64,000 nt of DNA, from assembly GCA_958452935.1 (NCBI GenBank), contig CAUDVX010000002.1, positions 99,315 to 163,314 on the forward strand. Direction: 5' to 3'. Both the position numbers and the translations under genes were made by a program. Each line of letters opens with the position of its first letter. The first letter of the stretch is position 1. The notes under the pieces are model-generated. The model saw only the letters and a program-made list of their open reading frames with translations, did not search any database and was not told where the DNA came from. Of this stretch, positions 61,776 to 64,000 are shown piece by piece. This DNA is from an uncultured Collinsella sp. GTDB taxonomy: Bacteria > Actinomycetota > Coriobacteriia > Coriobacteriales > Coriobacteriaceae.

Positions 61776-62987
61776 ATGCTGTCTGTCGACGAGCAAATGC
61801 GTATCATCACCTCGGGCGCAGCACAGATCGTCCCCGAGGCCGACCTTCGCAAGAAGCTTGAGAAGGGCGAGCCCCTCAACATCAAGCTCGGTGTCGATCC
61901 CACCAGCCCCGACCTGCACCTGGGCCATGCCGTGCCCCTGCGCAAGATGCGTCAGTTCCAGGACCTGGGCCACAAGGTCACCCTCATCATCGGTAACGGC
62001 ACCGCACTGATCGGCGATCCTTCGGGCAAGAACTCCACCCGTCCGCAGCTTTCGCAGGAGCAGATTGAGGCCAACGCCGAGACCTACGTGAGCCAGGCCA
62101 TGAAGATCCTGGATCCCGAGAAGACCACCATCGTGCACAACGGCGACTGGATCCTGTCGATGGATCTGGCCGGCCTGCTGCAGGTGTGCTCCAAGTTCAC
62201 CGTCGCCCGCATCCTCGAGCGCGATGACTTTACCAAGCGCTACCAGTCCCAGACGCCGATCGCCCTGCACGAGTTCCTGTACCCCGTGATGCAGGCCTTC
62301 GACTCCGTTCAGATCAAGGCCGACGTGGAGATGGGCGGCACCGACCAGCTCTTCAACCTGCTCGCTGGTCGCGAGCTCATGGAGAAGATGGGCATGGAGC
62401 CGCAGATCGCGCTTACCATGCCGCTGCTCGAGGGCACCGATGGCGTGCGTAAGATGTCCAAGTCCTACGGCAACTACATCGGCCTGACCGATGCTCCCAA
62501 GGATATGTTCGGCAAGACCATGTCCATCCCCGATGAGATGATCGGCAAGTACTATCGTCTGGCCAGCTCGCTCACCCCGGCCGAGGTCGACAAGATCGAC
62601 GCTGCCCTGGCCGACGGTTCCGCCAATCCCTATGAGCTCAAGCGCGCACTGGGCCGCGACCTGTGCGACACCTATCACGGCGCCGGTGCCGGTGACGAGG
62701 CTCAGGCCGAGTTCGACCGCGTGTTCAAGGAGGGCCAGCTTGCCGACTTCCCCGAGAAGCACGTTGAGCTGACCGTCAACGACGAGGGCCAGATCTACCT
62801 CGCAGGCCTGCTTAAGGACCTGGGCCTTTCGGCGAGCGCCGGCCAGGCCCGTCGCGACATTGACGGTGGCGGCGTCAAGATCAACGGCAAGGCGGTGGCT
62901 CCCAAGAGCTACAACATCGACCCGAGCGCCCTCAAGCTGGGCGACACCCTCTCCGTAGGCAAGCGCAAGGGCTTTAAATTGGTCTAG
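61776..62987 (+). CDS. tyrS: Tyrosyl-tRNA synthetase
   Basis: 403 residues. HLGH (about residue 48, DLHLGHAVPL) and KMSKS (residue 226) are the class I signatures, and the C-terminal S4-like domain (GQARRDIDGGGVKINGK) binds tRNA. It charges tRNA-Tyr with tyrosine. The AAAGGAGG site precedes ATG 61776. The 97-base leader shows no T-box features. A terminator and a 67-bp hairpin element follow. Confidence 0.96.
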   Translation: MLSVDEQMRIITSGAAQIVPEADLRKKLEKGEPLNIKLGVDPTSPDLHLGHAVPLRKMRQFQDLGHKVTLIIGNGTALIGDPSGKNSTRPQLSQEQIEANAETYVSQAMKILDPEKTTIVHNGDWILSMDLAGLLQVCSKFTVARILERDDFTKRYQSQTPIALHEFLYPVMQAFDSVQIKADVEMGGTDQLFNLLAGRELMEKMGMEPQIALTMPLLEGTDGVRKMSKSYGNYIGLTDAPKDMFGKTMSIPDEMIGKYYRLASSLTPAEVDKIDAALADGSANPYELKRALGRDLCDTYHGAGAGDEAQAEFDRVFKEGQLADFPEKHVELTVNDEGQIYLAGLLKDLGLSASAGQARRDIDGGGVKINGKAVAPKSYNIDPSALKLGDTLSVGKRKGFKLV

Positions 62988-63015
62988 CAAGTAGGTCAAC
63001 CTAACATGTGCAATA

Positions 63016-63049
63016 GGGCCGCAGCCGGAACTCCCGACTGCGGCCTTTT
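63016..63049 (+). terminator. Terminator after tyrS
   Basis: GGCCGCAG pairs with CTGCGGCC with an inner CGG/CCG, then TTTT. It directly abuts the 67-bp element. Confidence 0.88.
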
Positions 63050-63050
63050 G

Positions 63051-63117
63051 AGTTGCGGTGAAATAGTTCCTAAAAATGCCATACGGGCGCCCAGGCAGGA
63101 ACTATTCCACCGCAACT
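63051..63117. repeat. 67-bp hairpin element, copy 3
   Basis: 21-base arms (AGTTGCGGTGAAATAGTTCC..., one mismatch) around a 25-base centre, the same length as copies 1 and 2. Lies between tyrS and ade. Confidence 0.9.
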
Positions 63118-63267
63118 TTTTTCCTCCGTCCCCAAGGGATCATTTGGCGGTGCCGTTAAGCGGAGGGGCGTATCGTTGACCCATCGTTTGGGCATACAAT
63201 GGCTGTTGGCTTGCTGCGGTGAAGGCTCGTCCGCTCCGCAGTTATTTCTACCGTTAAAGGAGTATGT

Positions 63268-64000
63268 ATGTCCGTTGAGGTCATGAGGTCTGTGATCGAT
63301 GCAGCCGAGGGTCGCGTGCCCGTCGACACGCTGTTCACCAATGCGCAGATTGTCGACGTATATGGCCAGCGCGTGGCGCCCGGTAGCGTTGCCGTCAAGG
63401 ATGGCGTAATCGTCGGCGTGCTCTACGACGGTCGCGACGATGCCGCCGGTACCTACGAGGCTGCCGAGGTTATCGACTGCCAGGGTCGCTATCTCGCCCC
63501 CGGTTTTATCGACGGACATCTGCATATCGAGTCCTCGAACATCCGCCCCGCCGAGTATGCGCGCATGGCGGCAACGCGCGGCACCACCACTGCCATTGCC
63601 GACAGCCACGAGATTGCCAACGTAGCGGGGCTCGACGGCCTGCGCTTTATGATCGAGGACGGTCGTCGCGCGCCCATTTCCATCAAGTACATGATGCCCT
63701 CGTGCGTGCCCGCGCTGCCCGATGAGCAAGCGGGCGCTGTGATTACCGCCGCTGACATGCAGACGTTTTTTGCCGAGCATCCGGGCGACGTTTTTGGCCT
63801 CGGCGAGATGATGAACCTGCCGGGTGTCTTTATGGCCGATCCCGAGACCTGCGCTCGTATCGATGCTGCCAACCAGACACCGTCCAAGCAGGTCGACGGC
63901 CATGCGCCACTTGTTGCCGGCAAGGACCTCAACGCCTATGCCGCAGCGGGCATTATCGCCGACCACGAGTCGACGATTCCCGAGGAGGCGCTCGATAAAC
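63268..64000 (+). CDS. ade: Adenine deaminase, N-terminal part (runs off the window)
   Basis: At least 244 codons, open to the edge with no stop. GFIDGHLHIESSNI, TRGTTTAIADSHEIANVAG and the SIKYMMPSCVPA stretch are those of the Ade-type amidohydrolase family. It converts adenine to hypoxanthine and ammonia, which could feed the purine cluster. TTAAAGGAG lies just before ATG 63268. The C-terminal half is missing from the window. Confidence 0.88.
   Translation, partial: MSVEVMRSVIDAAEGRVPVDTLFTNAQIVDVYGQRVAPGSVAVKDGVIVGVLYDGRDDAAGTYEAAEVIDCQGRYLAPGFIDGHLHIESSNIRPAEYARMAATRGTTTAIADSHEIANVAGLDGLRFMIEDGRRAPISIKYMMPSCVPALPDEQAGAVITAADMQTFFAEHPGDVFGLGEMMNLPGVFMADPETCARIDAANQTPSKQVDGHAPLVAGKDLNAYAAAGIIADHESTIPEEALDK

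Noticed and set aside
63070..63966. 298-codon minus-strand frame opposite ade
   Set aside because: The plus strand encodes clear adenine deaminase motifs; this is a shadow.

Overview
The window looks like a chromosomal segment of a gut coriobacterium, most likely Collinsella or a close relative. This is an inference from high GC, a fused AccDA, zinc-type S14 and L36, the ribosomal protein set, and an E. coli yge/ygf-like purine cluster with no respiratory genes nearby. It could not be checked against a database. Nearly all large open frames on the strand opposite a real gene are GC-driven shadows and are left out.

Layout. 1-5.6 kb: the end of accC, a fused accDA, an orphan PTS EIIC, a cation-efflux protein and a histidine phosphatase. 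5.6-6.1 kb: a perfect 49-bp inverted repeat, then a promoter and a structured leader. 6.1-11.9 kb: ribosomal genes rplC-rplD-rplW-rplB-rpsS-rplV-rpsC-rplP-rpmC-rpsQ-rplN-rplX, closed by a terminator; rpsJ is absent from the head. 12-44.4 kb: non-ribosomal genes sitting where rplE would normally follow rplX. 44.8-55.4 kb: the second half of the ribosomal cluster, rplE-rpsN-rpsH-rplF-rplR-rpsE-rpmD-rplO-secY-adk-map-infA-rpmJ-rpsM-rpsK-rpsD-rpoA-rplQ, then truA. 55.5-64 kb: a glycosyltransferase-like protein, argR, a class A penicillin-binding protein, a U32 protein, tyrS and the start of an adenine deaminase gene that runs off the window.

The 33-kb middle block is the most interesting part. 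It carries a Gfo/Idh oxidoreductase with a DeoR regulator, an RluA-type pseudouridine synthase, a U32 protein, RidA and a YheO-like regulator. It then carries what appears to be an anaerobic purine/heterocycle degradation and selenium-dependent molybdenum hydroxylase cluster: NCS2 permease, ssnA, ygfK, a four-cluster ferredoxin, a fused 2Fe-2S/molybdopterin dehydrogenase, a second YheO-like regulator, ygeX, ygeY, ygeW, carbamate kinase, a MocA-like nucleotidyltransferase, a hydantoinase/dihydropyrimidinase, yqeC, yqeB and an XdhC-family protein. Proposed flow: uptake of a purine or related heterocycle; oxidation or reduction by the Mo/Fe-S/flavin enzymes; ring opening by the amidohydrolases; breakdown of 2,3-diaminopropionate-type products by YgeX, with RidA clearing aminoacrylate; and carbamoyl transfer plus carbamate kinase to yield ATP. 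Family functions are established knowledge; the exact substrate is not visible in the sequence. A small accessory island (AAA/DUF4143 ATPase, DnaQ-like exonuclease, two unknown genes, two tandem-repeat arrays) interrupts the cluster.

Intergenic DNA is rich in structure: a 67-bp hairpin element present three times, a paired-hairpin island near 14.2 kb, 23-bp and 33-bp tandem repeats, a roughly helically phased TGCG array, Fur-like boxes at cluster promoters, and dyads between the second regulator and ygeX. No tRNA, rRNA, CRISPR array, insertion sequence or phage gene was recognised.
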